The position numbers were made by a program, and so were the translations under genes. DNA of 64,000 nucleotides from Enterobacter dykesii (GTDB lineage: Bacteria; Pseudomonadota; Gammaproteobacteria; Enterobacterales; Enterobacteriaceae), in assembly GCF_008364625.2 (NCBI RefSeq), contig NZ_CP126604.1:2170001-2234000 (forward strand), read 5' to 3'. Below, piece by piece: positions 34,365 through 42,938 of this stretch (its first letter is position 1; every line of letters begins with the position of its first letter). The notes below the pieces were generated by a model. That model had not been told where the DNA came from. It did not search any database and saw only the letters and a program-made list of their open reading frames with translations.

Positions 34365-34473
34365 TAGGTTGTAGGAGATCCGCAGCCCGGCCATGGAGTG
34401 TCGGGACGTAGAGACCAAAACACAAATCTATCCATGCAAGCATTTACCGCCAGTTAATGGCGGTTTTTTTTTT
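34365..34473 (+). ncRNA. Candidate small RNA or structured 3' UTR ending in a strong terminator
   Basis: The 156-base gap after the 120-residue protein ends in a textbook terminator: ACCGCC (34446-34451), loop, GGCGGT (34459-34464) and about ten T. Upstream is a further short stem CCCGG...TCGGG and a mostly unpaired A-rich stretch (GAGACCAAAACACAAATC), the layout of an Hfq-type sRNA. No promoter is clear, and the start given is only approximate. It may equally be the 3' end of the upstream mRNA. Confidence 0.4.
34446..34473 (+). terminator. Strong Rho-independent terminator
   Basis: Stem ACCGCC / GGCGGT with 7-base loop and a run of about ten T. It is only a few bases before the 3' end of the convergent ftrA gene. 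Confidence 0.92.
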
Positions 34474-34485
34474 GCACTTATGCCG

Positions 34486-35472
34486 CTATCGGGCAGTGTC
34501 AGAACGAGAAAATTGTTTGCGATACTGAGCCGGGGAAAGCGCGAACTGCTGGCGAAAATGATGACGTAACGTTGATGCCTGCCCAAACCCGGTCTGCTCA
34601 GCGATGCTGTCGATGCTTAACCGGCTGCTTTCCAGATAATCTTTTGCTCTCAGCAGGCGCTCATTGATTAACCAGCGTGCGGGCGTCGTTCCCGTTGCCG
34701 CCTCGAAGCGACGAAGGAAGGTGCGCTGGCTCATTCCGACCCGACGCGCCAGGGAGTCGACGCTGTGCGACTCGATAAGATGCGTGTGCAGAAAATCAAA
34801 TAGCTGGCCGAGACGCTGGCTCTCCCGCAGCTGCGCCACAGGGCGGCTCAGCTGCTGTGGCTGTGAACCATCACGGTGTGGAGGAATGACCAGCCGACGC
34901 GCCACGCTGTTGGCGGTTTCCATGCCATAATCCCGCCGCACAACGTGCAGACAGAGATCGATTCCCGCCGCGCTGCCAGCGGACGTCAGAATATCGCCTT
35001 CGTCCTGGTAGAGCACATCTTCAACCACGTCGATGTCAGGGTAACGGGCTTTAAGCGCGTCAATGTAGCGCCAGTGCGTCGTGGCTTTGCGGCCGTTCAG
35101 CAGCCCCGTAGCGGCCAGCGCAAACACCCCCGAACAGATGGACAGCAGCTGGCATCCTCGTGCGCTGGCCTGGCGTAATGCCTCGCTGAGCGCGTCCGGA
35201 ACCGGCGAGTCAAGCCCACGCCAGCCGGGAACCACAATCAGATCCGCAGACGCAAGCAGGCTTAAATCACCATCGGTAACGATGCGGATCCCGCCAGTTG
35301 CCCGAAGTTCACCGCTGTCCACGCTCGCCACCGCAAAACGATACCATTCGTCGCCCAGCTCGGGACGCGGCAGGCCGAAGATCTCCACCGCTACGCCAAA
35401 CTCAAAGGTACACAGACCGTCATACGCCAGCACGACCACCTGCGGGCGGGCAATTTGTCTTAAGTTTGTCAT
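34486..35472 (-). CDS. ftrA: FtrA, GlxA-family transcriptional regulator (DJ-1/PfpI plus AraC domains)
   Basis: 328 residues from the ATG at 35472; in-frame starts at 35493 and 35505 are possible and none has a good ribosome site. The N-terminal DJ-1/PfpI-like domain (residues 8-170) has VVVLAYDGLCTFEFGVAVEI and the nucleophile-elbow-like LLSICSGVFALAATG. The C-terminal AraC domain has VDSLARRVGMSQRTFLRRFE and SIAEQTGFGQASTLRHHFRQ. This is the layout of FtrA/GlxA regulators. Divergent from a rhodanese gene, probably its target. Confidence 0.88.
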   Translation of the reverse strand: MTNLRQIARPQVVVLAYDGLCTFEFGVAVEIFGLPRPELGDEWYRFAVASVDSGELRATGGIRIVTDGDLSLLASADLIVVPGWRGLDSPVPDALSEALRQASARGCQLLSICSGVFALAATGLLNGRKATTHWRYIDALKARYPDIDVVEDVLYQDEGDILTSAGSAAGIDLCLHVVRRDYGMETANSVARRLVIPPHRDGSQPQQLSRPVAQLRESQRLGQLFDFLHTHLIESHSVDSLARRVGMSQRTFLRRFEAATGTTPARWLINERLLRAKDYLESSRLSIDSIAEQTGFGQASTLRHHFRQQFALSPAQYRKQFSRSDTAR

Positions 35473-35566
35473 CTTTTTGCTGTTTTCTGGCATAAGCGAA
35501 CGCATTCACGGGCTGAATTTGTGGATAGAGTAGTGTTAACACAAACGCCAAAGATGAGGAAGGATC

Positions 35567-35980
35567 ATGAGCTATGTTACTGAATTTCCGGCTGCCGAGC
35601 CGCAGGAAGCCGTTACCCATTTTCTGCGCCGCCTGAGCGTTGAAACCGACTGTGCGGATGTGCATCACGCCATCGCCAATAATGAGCAGGATTTTGTTTT
35701 GCTGCACGTGGTGGGGAGTCCGGAGCAGTTTGCCCGCCGTCACGTGCCGGGCGCATTGCACCTGCCGCGGAGTCAGATGACTGCCGGGCGCATGGCCGAA
35801 TGGCCTGAAGGCACGCTGTTCGTCGTTTACTGCGCAGGTCCGCACTGTAACGGCGCGGACAGAGCCGCGCTGAAGCTGGCGCGCCTCGGGCTGCCGGTCA
35901 AAATTATGCTCGGGGGGATCGCCGGATGGGAAGATGAAAAGTTCGCCTTTGCCAGCAGCGAAACCGCCGTCGCGCTGTGA
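35567..35980 (+). CDS. Rhodanese-like sulfurtransferase domain protein
   Basis: 137 residues forming a single rhodanese domain: ...FARRHVPGALHLPRSQMT, then an active-site loop VVYCAGPHCNGADRAALKLA in which the first Cys is the likely persulfide carrier and a second Cys follows. The usual six-residue loop CxxGxR is altered here, with C-A-G-P-H-C. It probably transfers sulfur or handles thiols or cyanide in the cytoplasm. It starts 94 bases from ftrA on the opposite strand (AAGGATC before ATG), a pairing seen in other Enterobacter as I recall. Confidence 0.87.
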   Translation: MSYVTEFPAAEPQEAVTHFLRRLSVETDCADVHHAIANNEQDFVLLHVVGSPEQFARRHVPGALHLPRSQMTAGRMAEWPEGTLFVVYCAGPHCNGADRAALKLARLGLPVKIMLGGIAGWEDEKFAFASSETAVAL

Positions 35981-36050
35981 AGATGAATTTTTTTCAACAC
36001 CCGTGAAATTTTCTCGTTTGCCGGAACAGGACAGGTATGACATCTTTTTT

Positions 36051-36074
36051 GGACATTTAGACATCCAGAAGTCT
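36051..36074. promoter_or_regulatory. Three tandem MET boxes (MetJ operator)
   Basis: Consecutive 8-base units GGACATTT, AGACATCC, AGAAGTCT match the MetJ consensus AGACGTCT at 5, 6 and 7 of 8 positions. Tandem MET boxes are the established MetJ-SAM binding arrangement. They lie 63 bases before the MetE-like start codon. Confidence 0.75.
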
Positions 36075-36136
36075 AAAACTTCAAATGATGAATTATCACT
36101 GCGGGCAATTATCGCCGGCAGACTGAGGAGATTTCC

Positions 36137-37240
36137 ATGCAACGACACCACGCCCCGTACCGCGCCGACGTAGTCGGCAGTTTTTTACGCCCGGATGCCA
36201 TCAAGCAGGCTCGCCTGAAGTTCGCCAGCGGCGAGATTGACGCCGGACAGCTTCGCGCGGTGGAAGACGATGCCATTCGCCACGTCGTTGAGCAGCAGTG
36301 TGCGTGCGGCCTGCATGTGGTCACCGACGGTGAATTTCGCCGTGCCTGGTGGCACTTCGACTTCTTCGACGGTCTTCAGGGCGTTGAGCGTTACGATTCA
36401 CAGCAGGGGATCCAGTTCAACGGGGTACAAACCAAAGCCCACGGCGTGCGCGTCACCGGAAAGCTGGGCTTTGGCGACCATCCGATGCTCGAGGATTTCC
36501 GCTACCTGAAAAGCATCAGCGGCAATGCTCAGCCGAAGATGACCATTCCCAGCCCGAGCGTGCTCCATTTCCGCGGCGGGCGTAAAGACATTGATGCGAC
36601 CGTCTATCCGGACCTGAACGTCTATTTTGACGATCTGGCGACCACCTGGCGCGACGCCATCCGCGCATTTTACGACGCGGGCTGCCGCTACCTGCAGCTG
36701 GACGACACCGTCTGGGCCTATCTTTGTTCGGACGACCAGCGCCGTCAGATCCGCGAGCGGGGCGATGATGCCGATGAGCTGGCACGCATCTATGCCCGCG
36801 TCCTGAACAAGGCGCTGGAAGGCAAGCCGGACGATCTGACCATCGGGCTGCACGTCTGTCGCGGTAACTTCCGTTCAACCTGGATTTCCGAAGGTGGCTA
36901 TGAGCCGGTGGCGGAAGTGCTGTTCGGAACGGTCAACGTTGACGCATTCTTCCTTGAATACGACAACGACCGCAGCGGGGATTTCGCGCCATTGCGCTTC
37001 ATTCGCCCGGGCAAACAGCAGGTGGTGCTGGGTCTGATCACCACGAAAAACGGCGAGCTGGAGAACCCGGAGGGGATTAAAGCCCGTCTGGAAGAGGCGG
37101 CAAAATACGTGGCAAAAGAGCAAATTTGCCTCAGCCCGCAGTGCGGCTTTGCCTCTACCGAAGAGGGCAACAGCCTGAGTGAATCCCAGCAGTGGGATAA
37201 AGTCCGTCTGGTCACGCAGATCGCCAGCGAAGTCTGGTAA
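36137..37240 (+). CDS. MetE C-terminal-like (cobalamin-independent methionine synthase II) protein
   Basis: 367 residues, about half the length of MetE, so it consists only of the C-terminal catalytic barrel type seen in YxjG/YxjH and core methionine synthases. Zinc-ligand motifs are visible: His and Cys in IGLHVCRGNF and the distal Cys in LSPQCGFAST. DGEFRRAWWHFDFFDG and QLDDTVWAYL form substrate-site segments. It is expected to make methionine from homocysteine with an unidentified methyl donor. MET boxes upstream support a role in methionine metabolism. A GAGGAG ribosome site precedes the ATG. Downstream lies the urt operon, with its own promoter. Confidence 0.88.
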   Translation: MQRHHAPYRADVVGSFLRPDAIKQARLKFASGEIDAGQLRAVEDDAIRHVVEQQCACGLHVVTDGEFRRAWWHFDFFDGLQGVERYDSQQGIQFNGVQTKAHGVRVTGKLGFGDHPMLEDFRYLKSISGNAQPKMTIPSPSVLHFRGGRKDIDATVYPDLNVYFDDLATTWRDAIRAFYDAGCRYLQLDDTVWAYLCSDDQRRQIRERGDDADELARIYARVLNKALEGKPDDLTIGLHVCRGNFRSTWISEGGYEPVAEVLFGTVNVDAFFLEYDNDRSGDFAPLRFIRPGKQQVVLGLITTKNGELENPEGIKARLEEAAKYVAKEQICLSPQCGFASTEEGNSLSESQQWDKVRLVTQIASEVW

Positions 37241-37248
37241 GCCTCTTC

Positions 37249-37281
37249 CACAGCGCTGCATTATAAAAGTGCAGCGCTGTG
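37249..37281. promoter_or_regulatory. Perfect 12-bp inverted repeat upstream of urtA (terminator or NtrC-like enhancer site)
   Basis: Arms CACAGCGCTGCA (37249-37260) and TGCAGCGCTGTG (37270-37281), 9-base centre TTATAAAAG. It lacks a T tract, so it is a poor terminator for the MetE-like gene. On the minus strand the core reads TGCACTTTTATAATGCA, which has the TGCAC...TGCA ends and 17-base span of NtrC sites. It lies about 100 bases before the predicted urt start site, a typical enhancer distance. Confidence 0.5.
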
Positions 37282-37344
37282 CCATTCTGAGTCGTTCTCT
37301 TTACATCCCGCGTTCCCCCACCTGAAATAGCGCTTCCTCCATTC

Positions 37345-37360
37345 TGGCATCCTTTTTGCT
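37345..37360 (+). promoter_or_regulatory. Sigma-54 (-24/-12) promoter for urtABCDE
   Basis: TGGCATCCTTTTTGCT matches TGGCAYRNNNNTTGCW except at one position, with correct GG-GC spacing. It lies 80 bases before the urtA start. Nitrogen-scavenging operons are commonly sigma-54 and NtrC dependent, which fits urea uptake. Confidence 0.7.
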
Positions 37361-37439
37361 CCTGCTTCGCTGACACATTTTTTTCCGCGTCCACGCCGTA
37401 ACGGACGTTTTGACAGCGTTCTTTTTCAGGAGTGAAAAT

Positions 37440-38711
37440 ATGCAGCGTCGTACCTTATTAAAAGCCTTTGCGTTATCCGCGTCAGTCGTGGCGATGGGAA
37501 TGAGTTTTGGCGTGCAGGCGGCCGATACCATCAAAGTGGGGATCATGCATTCTCTTTCCGGCACCATGGCCATCTCCGAAACGCCGCTGAAAGACGTCGC
37601 GCTGATGACCATCGACGAGATCAACGCGAAAGGCGGCGTGCTGGGTAAAAAACTGGAGCCGGTGGTGGTGGATCCCGCCTCAAACTGGCCGCTGTTTGCC
37701 GAAAAGGCGCGCCAGCTGTTAAGTCAGGATAAAGTGGCGGTGGTATTCGGCTGCTGGACGTCGGTATCGCGCAAATCCGTGCTGCCGGTCTTTGAGGAGC
37801 TGAACGGCCTGTTGTTCTACCCGGTGCAGTATGAAGGCGAAGAGATGTCGCCAAACGTCTTCTATACCGGCGCGGCGCCGAATCAGCAGGCCATCCCGGC
37901 GGTGGAATACCTGATGAGCGAAGACGGCGGCGCGGCGAAGCGCTTCTTCCTGCTGGGCACGGACTATGTTTACCCGCGCACCACCAACAAGATCCTGCGC
38001 GCTTTCCTGCATTCGAAAGGGGTGGAGGATAAGGACATCGAGGAAGTTTATACCCCGTTCGGTCATAGCGACTACCAGACCATCGTCGCCAACATCAAAA
38101 AATTCTCTGCGGGCGGCAAAACCGCCGTGGTGTCGACCATCAACGGTGACTCCAACGTACCGTTTTACAAAGAGCTGGCTAACCAGGGCCTGAAGGCGAC
38201 CGACGTGCCGGTGGTGGCGTTCTCCGTGGGCGAAGAAGAGCTGCGCGGGATCGACACCAAACCGCTGGTGGGTAACCTGGCCGCGTGGAACTACTTTGAG
38301 TCCGTCGATAATCCGACTAACCAGGCATTCGTGGCGGATTACAAAGCCTATGCGAAGGCGCACAAGCTGCCGAACGCCGACACCGTGGTGACCAACGACC
38401 CGATGGAAGCGACTTACGTGGGGATCCATATGTGGGCGCAGGCAGTGGAAAAAGCGGGCACGACCGACGTGGATAAAGTGCGTGCGGCGATGGCCGGCCA
38501 GTCCTTTAAGGCGCCGTCAGGCTTCACGCTCACCATGGATGCCACCAACCACCATCTGCATAAGCCGGTCATGATCGGTGAAATCGAAGGCAACGGTCAG
38601 TTCAACGTGGTGTGGCAGACGGAACAGCCGGTACGCGCCCAGCCGTGGAGCCCGTTCATCGCTGGAAACGATAAAAAGCCCGACCAGCCGATGAAAACCG
38701 TCAGCAACTAA
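37440..38711 (+). CDS. urtA: UrtA, urea ABC transporter periplasmic binding protein
   Basis: 423 residues from the ATG at 37440 (TTTCAGGAG upstream). A Tat-like leader MQRRTLLKAFALSASVV ends with cleavage after FGVQA. The mature protein is a family 1 (Leu/Ile/Val-type) binding protein with urea-type features: TIKVGIMHSLSGTMAISETP start, VVFGCWTSVSRKSVLPVFEE, and LFYPVQYEGEEMSPNVFYTG, close to FmdD/UrtA. It captures urea or short amides in the periplasm. First gene of urtABCDE. Confidence 0.95.
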   Translation: MQRRTLLKAFALSASVVAMGMSFGVQAADTIKVGIMHSLSGTMAISETPLKDVALMTIDEINAKGGVLGKKLEPVVVDPASNWPLFAEKARQLLSQDKVAVVFGCWTSVSRKSVLPVFEELNGLLFYPVQYEGEEMSPNVFYTGAAPNQQAIPAVEYLMSEDGGAAKRFFLLGTDYVYPRTTNKILRAFLHSKGVEDKDIEEVYTPFGHSDYQTIVANIKKFSAGGKTAVVSTINGDSNVPFYKELANQGLKATDVPVVAFSVGEEELRGIDTKPLVGNLAAWNYFESVDNPTNQAFVADYKAYAKAHKLPNADTVVTNDPMEATYVGIHMWAQAVEKAGTTDVDKVRAAMAGQSFKAPSGFTLTMDATNHHLHKPVMIGEIEGNGQFNVVWQTEQPVRAQPWSPFIAGNDKKPDQPMKTVSN

Positions 38712-38733
38712 GCCATCATCAGGGAGAAACGTC

Positions 38734-40308
38734 ATGAACGCCATGCGCATGTTCATCGCTCTTGTATGGCTTTCCGGACTGCTGCCAGGGATGGCGCAGG
38801 CATCGGATGCCGATCGTTTTGTTGCCGCCAGCCGCAGCCAGCAGGCGGAGTTGCTGACGCAGTGGGCCGAAGCGCCGGACGCCGCGAGGCTGCCGCTGCT
38901 GCAGGCACTGCAAAAAGAAAATCTCTATACCGACGGCCAAAAGCACGCCTTTGCGCAGCGCAACGGTCAAATGGTCTCGCTCGGTGACGCTAAGTCGACC
39001 GAAGGGGCAGCCAAAGCCGTTCGTCTGACCAACCGGATTCGGGTTCTGGCCGCCACGGCCATCGCTACACATCAGCTGGTGAGTGACAGTGTCACCGAAA
39101 GGCGAACGTCAGCCCGTCAGCTTCAGCGGGATGCCCAGCCCGGAATGCTCGCTTTTCTGGAAAAGCGGATAAACGATGAAACGGACGCGGTGGCACGTCA
39201 GGCGCTTTTACTGGCGGTGGCGAATCTCCAGCTCTCCAGCCCGCAGGCAGAGGTGCGCCGCAAGGCCGTCGAATTATTAGGGCAGTCCGACGATCCGGAC
39301 GTGGAGTCCAGACTTACCCCGTTTACCCAGGCACAGACTGAGCCGGATGCCGGGGTTCGCGCCGCCGCGCAGGAGAGTCTGAGCCAGATCCAGCATCGAC
39401 TGATGTGGGGCGATCTGCTGGGCCAGGCGTTTATGGGGCTGTCCCTCGGGTCGGTACTTCTGCTGGCCGCGCTGGGGCTGGCTATCACCTATGGCCTGCT
39501 GGGCGTCATCAATATGGCGCACGGCGAGATGCTGATGCTGGGGGCGTATGCCACCTGGATGGTGCAGCAGGCGATGGCCGGGCTTGCACCCCAGTGGCTG
39601 GCGCTCTATCCCTTTATCGCCTTGCCGGTCGCGTTCTGCCTGACGGCGGGCATTGGAATGGTGCTGGAGCGCACCGTGATCCGCCATCTGTACGGTCGTC
39701 CGCTGGAAACGCTGCTGGCAACGTGGGGCATCAGCCTGATGCTCATCCAGCTGGTGCGCATGACCTTTGGCGCCCAGAACCTGGAGGTCGCCAACCCGGC
39801 ATGGCTCTCCGGCGGGGTGCAGGTTTTTGCCAACCTGACGCTGCCGTGGAACCGCATCGTGGTGCTGGGCTTCGTGCTGCTGGTGCTGTTCTTTACCTGG
39901 CTCATTCTGAATAAAACCCGTTTGGGTCTAAACGTGCGCGCGGTGACGCAGAACCGCAGCATGGCCGCCTGCTGCGGGGTACCGACAGGCCGCGTCGATA
40001 TGCTGGCATTTGGGCTTGGTTCAGGGATTGCCGGGTTAGGCGGCGTGGCGCTATCCCAGCTCGGTAACGTCGGCCCGGAGCTGGGACAGGGCTACATCAT
40101 TGACTCCTTCCTCGTGGTGGTGCTTGGAGGCGTAGGCCAGCTGGCAGGCAGCGTGGCCGCGGCGTTTGGTCTGGGCATTTTCAATAAAATTCTGGAACCG
40201 CAGATGGGTGCGGTGCTGGGCAAGATCGTGATTCTGGTGGCGATCGTGCTATTTATTCAAAAACGCCCTCAGGGGCTGTTTGCGCTGAAAGGGAGGGTGA
40301 TTGACTGA
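38734..40308 (+). CDS. urtB: UrtB, urea ABC transporter permease
   Basis: 524 residues. A signal-like N-terminus (cleavage after MAQA) leads into a long periplasmic region (about residues 25-225), a UrtB hallmark that includes the pair LTNRIRVLAATAI and RLMWGDLLGQAFMGL. A LivH-type permease of eight or so helices follows, with NMAHGEMLMLGAYATW and the GLGSGIAGLGGVALSQLGNV ATPase-contact region. It pairs with UrtC to form the membrane channel for urea. GGGAG precedes the ATG; the stop overlaps the urtC start (TGATG). Confidence 0.95.
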   Translation: MNAMRMFIALVWLSGLLPGMAQASDADRFVAASRSQQAELLTQWAEAPDAARLPLLQALQKENLYTDGQKHAFAQRNGQMVSLGDAKSTEGAAKAVRLTNRIRVLAATAIATHQLVSDSVTERRTSARQLQRDAQPGMLAFLEKRINDETDAVARQALLLAVANLQLSSPQAEVRRKAVELLGQSDDPDVESRLTPFTQAQTEPDAGVRAAAQESLSQIQHRLMWGDLLGQAFMGLSLGSVLLLAALGLAITYGLLGVINMAHGEMLMLGAYATWMVQQAMAGLAPQWLALYPFIALPVAFCLTAGIGMVLERTVIRHLYGRPLETLLATWGISLMLIQLVRMTFGAQNLEVANPAWLSGGVQVFANLTLPWNRIVVLGFVLLVLFFTWLILNKTRLGLNVRAVTQNRSMAACCGVPTGRVDMLAFGLGSGIAGLGGVALSQLGNVGPELGQGYIIDSFLVVVLGGVGQLAGSVAAAFGLGIFNKILEPQMGAVLGKIVILVAIVLFIQKRPQGLFALKGRVID

Positions 40309-41381
40309 TGAGCCAGCCGCTGACCTTAACGCTGGCGCGCAAAGCGCCGCGCACAACGCAGATTGCAGGCAGCCTGCTGGTGGTGTGTCTGCTGATATTA
40401 CCGTTTTTCGCCTTACTGCCTGCGACGCATCCGCTGGCGCTGTCGACCTGGATGCTGACGCTGACTGGCAAGATCCTCTGCTATGCCATCGTTGCGGTGG
40501 CGCTGGATCTGGTATGGGGCTACGCCGGGATGCTCTCTCTCGGGCACGGCATCTTCTTCGCCCTGGGCGGCTACGCGATGGGGATGTACCTGATGCGTCA
40601 GGCCGCGGGTGACGGTCTTCCCGCGTTTATGTCGTTTCTCTCCTGGAGCGAACTGCCGTGGTTCTGGTTGGGCACCCAGCATTTTGCCTGGGCGCTGGTA
40701 TTGATTGTGATGGTGCCGGGCCTGCTGGCGCTGGTGTTCGGCTGGTTCGCCTTCCGCTCAAAGATCAAAGGGGTCTACTTCTCGATTATGACCCAGGCGC
40801 TGACCTATGCCGGGATGCTGCTGTTCTTTCGCAACGAAACCGGTTTTGGGGGCAACAACGGCTTTACCGGCTTCACCACGCTGCTCGGGTTTTCGGTAAC
40901 GGAAACGACCACCCGCATCGCGCTGTTTCTGGCGACCGTGCTGTTGCTGATTTTGGCGTTGGGCACCGGATTTGCCCTGGCGAAGAGCAAGTTTGGCCGC
41001 ATCCTGACCGCCGTTCGCGACGCCGAAAACCGCCTGACGTTTTGCGGCTACGATCCGCGCGGGTTCAAGCTGCTGGTATGGACGCTCTCCGCCGTGCTGT
41101 GCGGCCTGGCGGGGGCGCTGTACGTCCCGCAGGTGGGCATTATTAACCCCGGTGAAATGTCGCCGACCAACTCAATAGAAGCGGCAATCTGGGTGGCGCT
41201 GGGCGGGCGCGGCACGCTGGTCGGGCCGGTGATTGGCGCGGCGCTGGTGAACGGGGCGAAGAGCTTCTTCACCGTCGCGATGCCGGAATACTGGCAGCTG
41301 TTCCTGGGGCTGATTTTCATCGCCGTCACGCTGTTTTTACCGCGCGGCGTCTACGGTCTGTTTCGAAAGGGAGAGAAATAA
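40308..41381 (+). CDS. urtC: UrtC, urea ABC transporter permease
   Basis: 357 residues, a LivM-type permease with about nine helices. Conserved segments are DLVWGYAGMLSLGHGIFFAL, the family loop LAKSKFGRILTAVRDAENRL and LGGRGTLVGPVIGAALVNG. Works with UrtB in the inner membrane. Starts one base inside the urtB stop codon and ends by overlapping urtD (TAATG), so translation is coupled along the operon. Confidence 0.95.
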   Translation: MSQPLTLTLARKAPRTTQIAGSLLVVCLLILPFFALLPATHPLALSTWMLTLTGKILCYAIVAVALDLVWGYAGMLSLGHGIFFALGGYAMGMYLMRQAAGDGLPAFMSFLSWSELPWFWLGTQHFAWALVLIVMVPGLLALVFGWFAFRSKIKGVYFSIMTQALTYAGMLLFFRNETGFGGNNGFTGFTTLLGFSVTETTTRIALFLATVLLLILALGTGFALAKSKFGRILTAVRDAENRLTFCGYDPRGFKLLVWTLSAVLCGLAGALYVPQVGIINPGEMSPTNSIEAAIWVALGGRGTLVGPVIGAALVNGAKSFFTVAMPEYWQLFLGLIFIAVTLFLPRGVYGLFRKGEK

Positions 41382-42178
41382 TGCAGCCAGCCGAAGGGTT
41401 ATTCACCCGCCAGTTGCCGGGCGATCGTTACCGTGAACAGACCGACCCGGTTCTTCAGCTTGAGGCCATTAACGTCAATTTTGACGGGTTTCAGGCCCTG
41501 ACCGATCTCTCGCTGAATATCGGCGTGGGCGAGCTGCGCTGCGTGATTGGCCCCAACGGCGCCGGTAAAACCACGCTGATGGACGTTATTACAGGCAAAA
41601 CGCGGCCAAAGAGCGGCAGGGCGATTTACGATCAGTCTATCGACCTGACCGCGCTGGAGCCTGCGGCCATTGCCCGCCAGGGGATCGGGCGTAAATTCCA
41701 GAAGCCCACGGTCTTTGAAGCGCTGACCGTGTGGGAAAATCTCGAAATCGCAATGAAAACCGATAAATCCGTCTGGGCGAGCCTGCGGGCGAAACTCAAC
41801 GGCGAGCAGCGCGACCGCATTGATGAGATGCTGGTTTTGCTGCGCCTCAGCAGCGAGCGCGACCGCCGCGCCGGGCTGCTTTCTCACGGGCAAAAACAGT
41901 TTCTGGAAATCGGTATGCTGCTGGTGCAGGACCCGCATCTGCTGCTGTTGGATGAACCGGCCGCTGGGATGACCGACGCGGAAACGGAATACACCGCCGA
42001 GCTGTTCAAAACGCTGGCGGGTAAGCACTCCCTGATGGTGGTGGAGCACGATATGGGCTTTGTTGAGACTATCGCCGACCACGTCACGGTGCTGCATCAG
42101 GGACGCGTGCTGGCGGAAGGTTCGCTTCGCGAGGTGCAGGCCAACGAGCAGGTGATTGAGGTCTATCTCGGGCGCTGA
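41381..42178 (+). CDS. urtD: UrtD, urea ABC transporter ATPase
   Basis: 265 residues of the LivG type: Walker A GPNGAGKTTLMD (about residue 56), the Q-loop region, a variant signature LLSHGQKQFLEIGMLL in which SHGQK replaces LSGGQ (as is usual in UrtD), Walker B LLLLDEPAAGMTDAE, and switch His in VEHDMGFVE. It hydrolyses ATP in the cytoplasm to drive urea uptake with UrtE. Six bases separate it from urtE. Confidence 0.95.
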   Translation: MQPAEGLFTRQLPGDRYREQTDPVLQLEAINVNFDGFQALTDLSLNIGVGELRCVIGPNGAGKTTLMDVITGKTRPKSGRAIYDQSIDLTALEPAAIARQGIGRKFQKPTVFEALTVWENLEIAMKTDKSVWASLRAKLNGEQRDRIDEMLVLLRLSSERDRRAGLLSHGQKQFLEIGMLLVQDPHLLLLDEPAAGMTDAETEYTAELFKTLAGKHSLMVVEHDMGFVETIADHVTVLHQGRVLAEGSLREVQANEQVIEVYLGR

Positions 42179-42184
42179 GGAGCG

Positions 42185-42886
42185 ATGATGTTACAGGTTA
42201 ACGAACTGAATCAGTATTACGGCGGCAGCCATATCCTGCGCGGCGTGAGTTTTGAGGCCGTCACCGGAGAGGTCACCTGCCTGCTGGGGCGCAACGGCGT
42301 CGGGAAAACCACGCTGCTGAAGTGTCTGATGGGGCTGATCCCGGCTAAAACCGGGGAGGTCATCTGGCAGGGTAAAAAGATCACCCACAGCAGGCCGCAC
42401 CAGCGGGTGCAGTCTGGCGTAGCGTACGTCCCGCAGGGCCGCGAGATTTTCCCGCGCCTGACCGTGGAAGAGAACCTTCTGCTCGGGCTGTCGCGTTTTT
42501 CCGCCCGCGAGGCGAAGCAGGTTCCGGATGAGATCTGGCAGCTGTTTCCGGTGCTCAAAGAGATGAAGCATCGCCGCGGGGGCGATCTCTCCGGTGGACA
42601 GCAGCAGCAGCTGGCGATTGGTCGCGCGCTGGCGAGCCGTCCGCAGCTGTTGATTCTGGATGAGCCGACGGAAGGCATACAGCCGTCCGTCATTAAAGAG
42701 ATCGGCCATGTGATCCGCACTCTGGCGAACAGAGGCGACATGGCGATCCTGCTGGTGGAGCAGTTTTACGATTTTGCCGCCGAGCTGGCCGACAGCTATC
42801 TGCTGATGTCGCGCGGCTCCATCATTCAGCGCGGGCGGGGTGAAAACATGGAGCAGGAGGGCGTACGCGGCCTGGTTGCGATCTGA
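42185..42886 (+). CDS. urtE: UrtE, urea ABC transporter ATPase
   Basis: 233 residues of the LivF type: Walker A GRNGVGKTTLLK, full signature LSGGQQQQLAIGRAL, Walker B LLILDEPTEGIQPSV, and the urea-type ending VRGLVAI. GAGGAGCG lies directly before the ATG pair at 42185/42188. Second ATPase of the transporter and last gene of the operon; no urease genes follow in this window. Its TGA stop overlaps the start of the Zur box that serves zinT. Confidence 0.95.
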   Translation: MMLQVNELNQYYGGSHILRGVSFEAVTGEVTCLLGRNGVGKTTLLKCLMGLIPAKTGEVIWQGKKITHSRPHQRVQSGVAYVPQGREIFPRLTVEENLLLGLSRFSAREAKQVPDEIWQLFPVLKEMKHRRGGDLSGGQQQQLAIGRALASRPQLLILDEPTEGIQPSVIKEIGHVIRTLANRGDMAILLVEQFYDFAAELADSYLLMSRGSIIQRGRGENMEQEGVRGLVAI

Positions 42887-42906
42887 AATGTTATAATATA
42901 ACATCC
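42885..42906. promoter_or_regulatory. Zur box upstream of zinT
   Basis: GAAATGTTATAATATAACATCC is nearly identical to the enterobacterial Zur consensus (GAAATGTTATAWTATAACATTTC). The core ATGTTATAATATAACAT is a perfect palindrome. It is 33 bases before the zinT start and overlaps the urtE stop codon, so zinc represses zinT right at the end of the urt operon. Confidence 0.9.
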
Positions 42907-42938
42907 TCATTCTTATAAAACGGAATGAGGGCGTTACT

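Noticed and set aside
37249-37281. Ordinary intrinsic terminator for the MetE-like gene
   Set aside because: The stem is perfect but lacks a T tract, so it is kept as a regulatory candidate rather than called a terminator.
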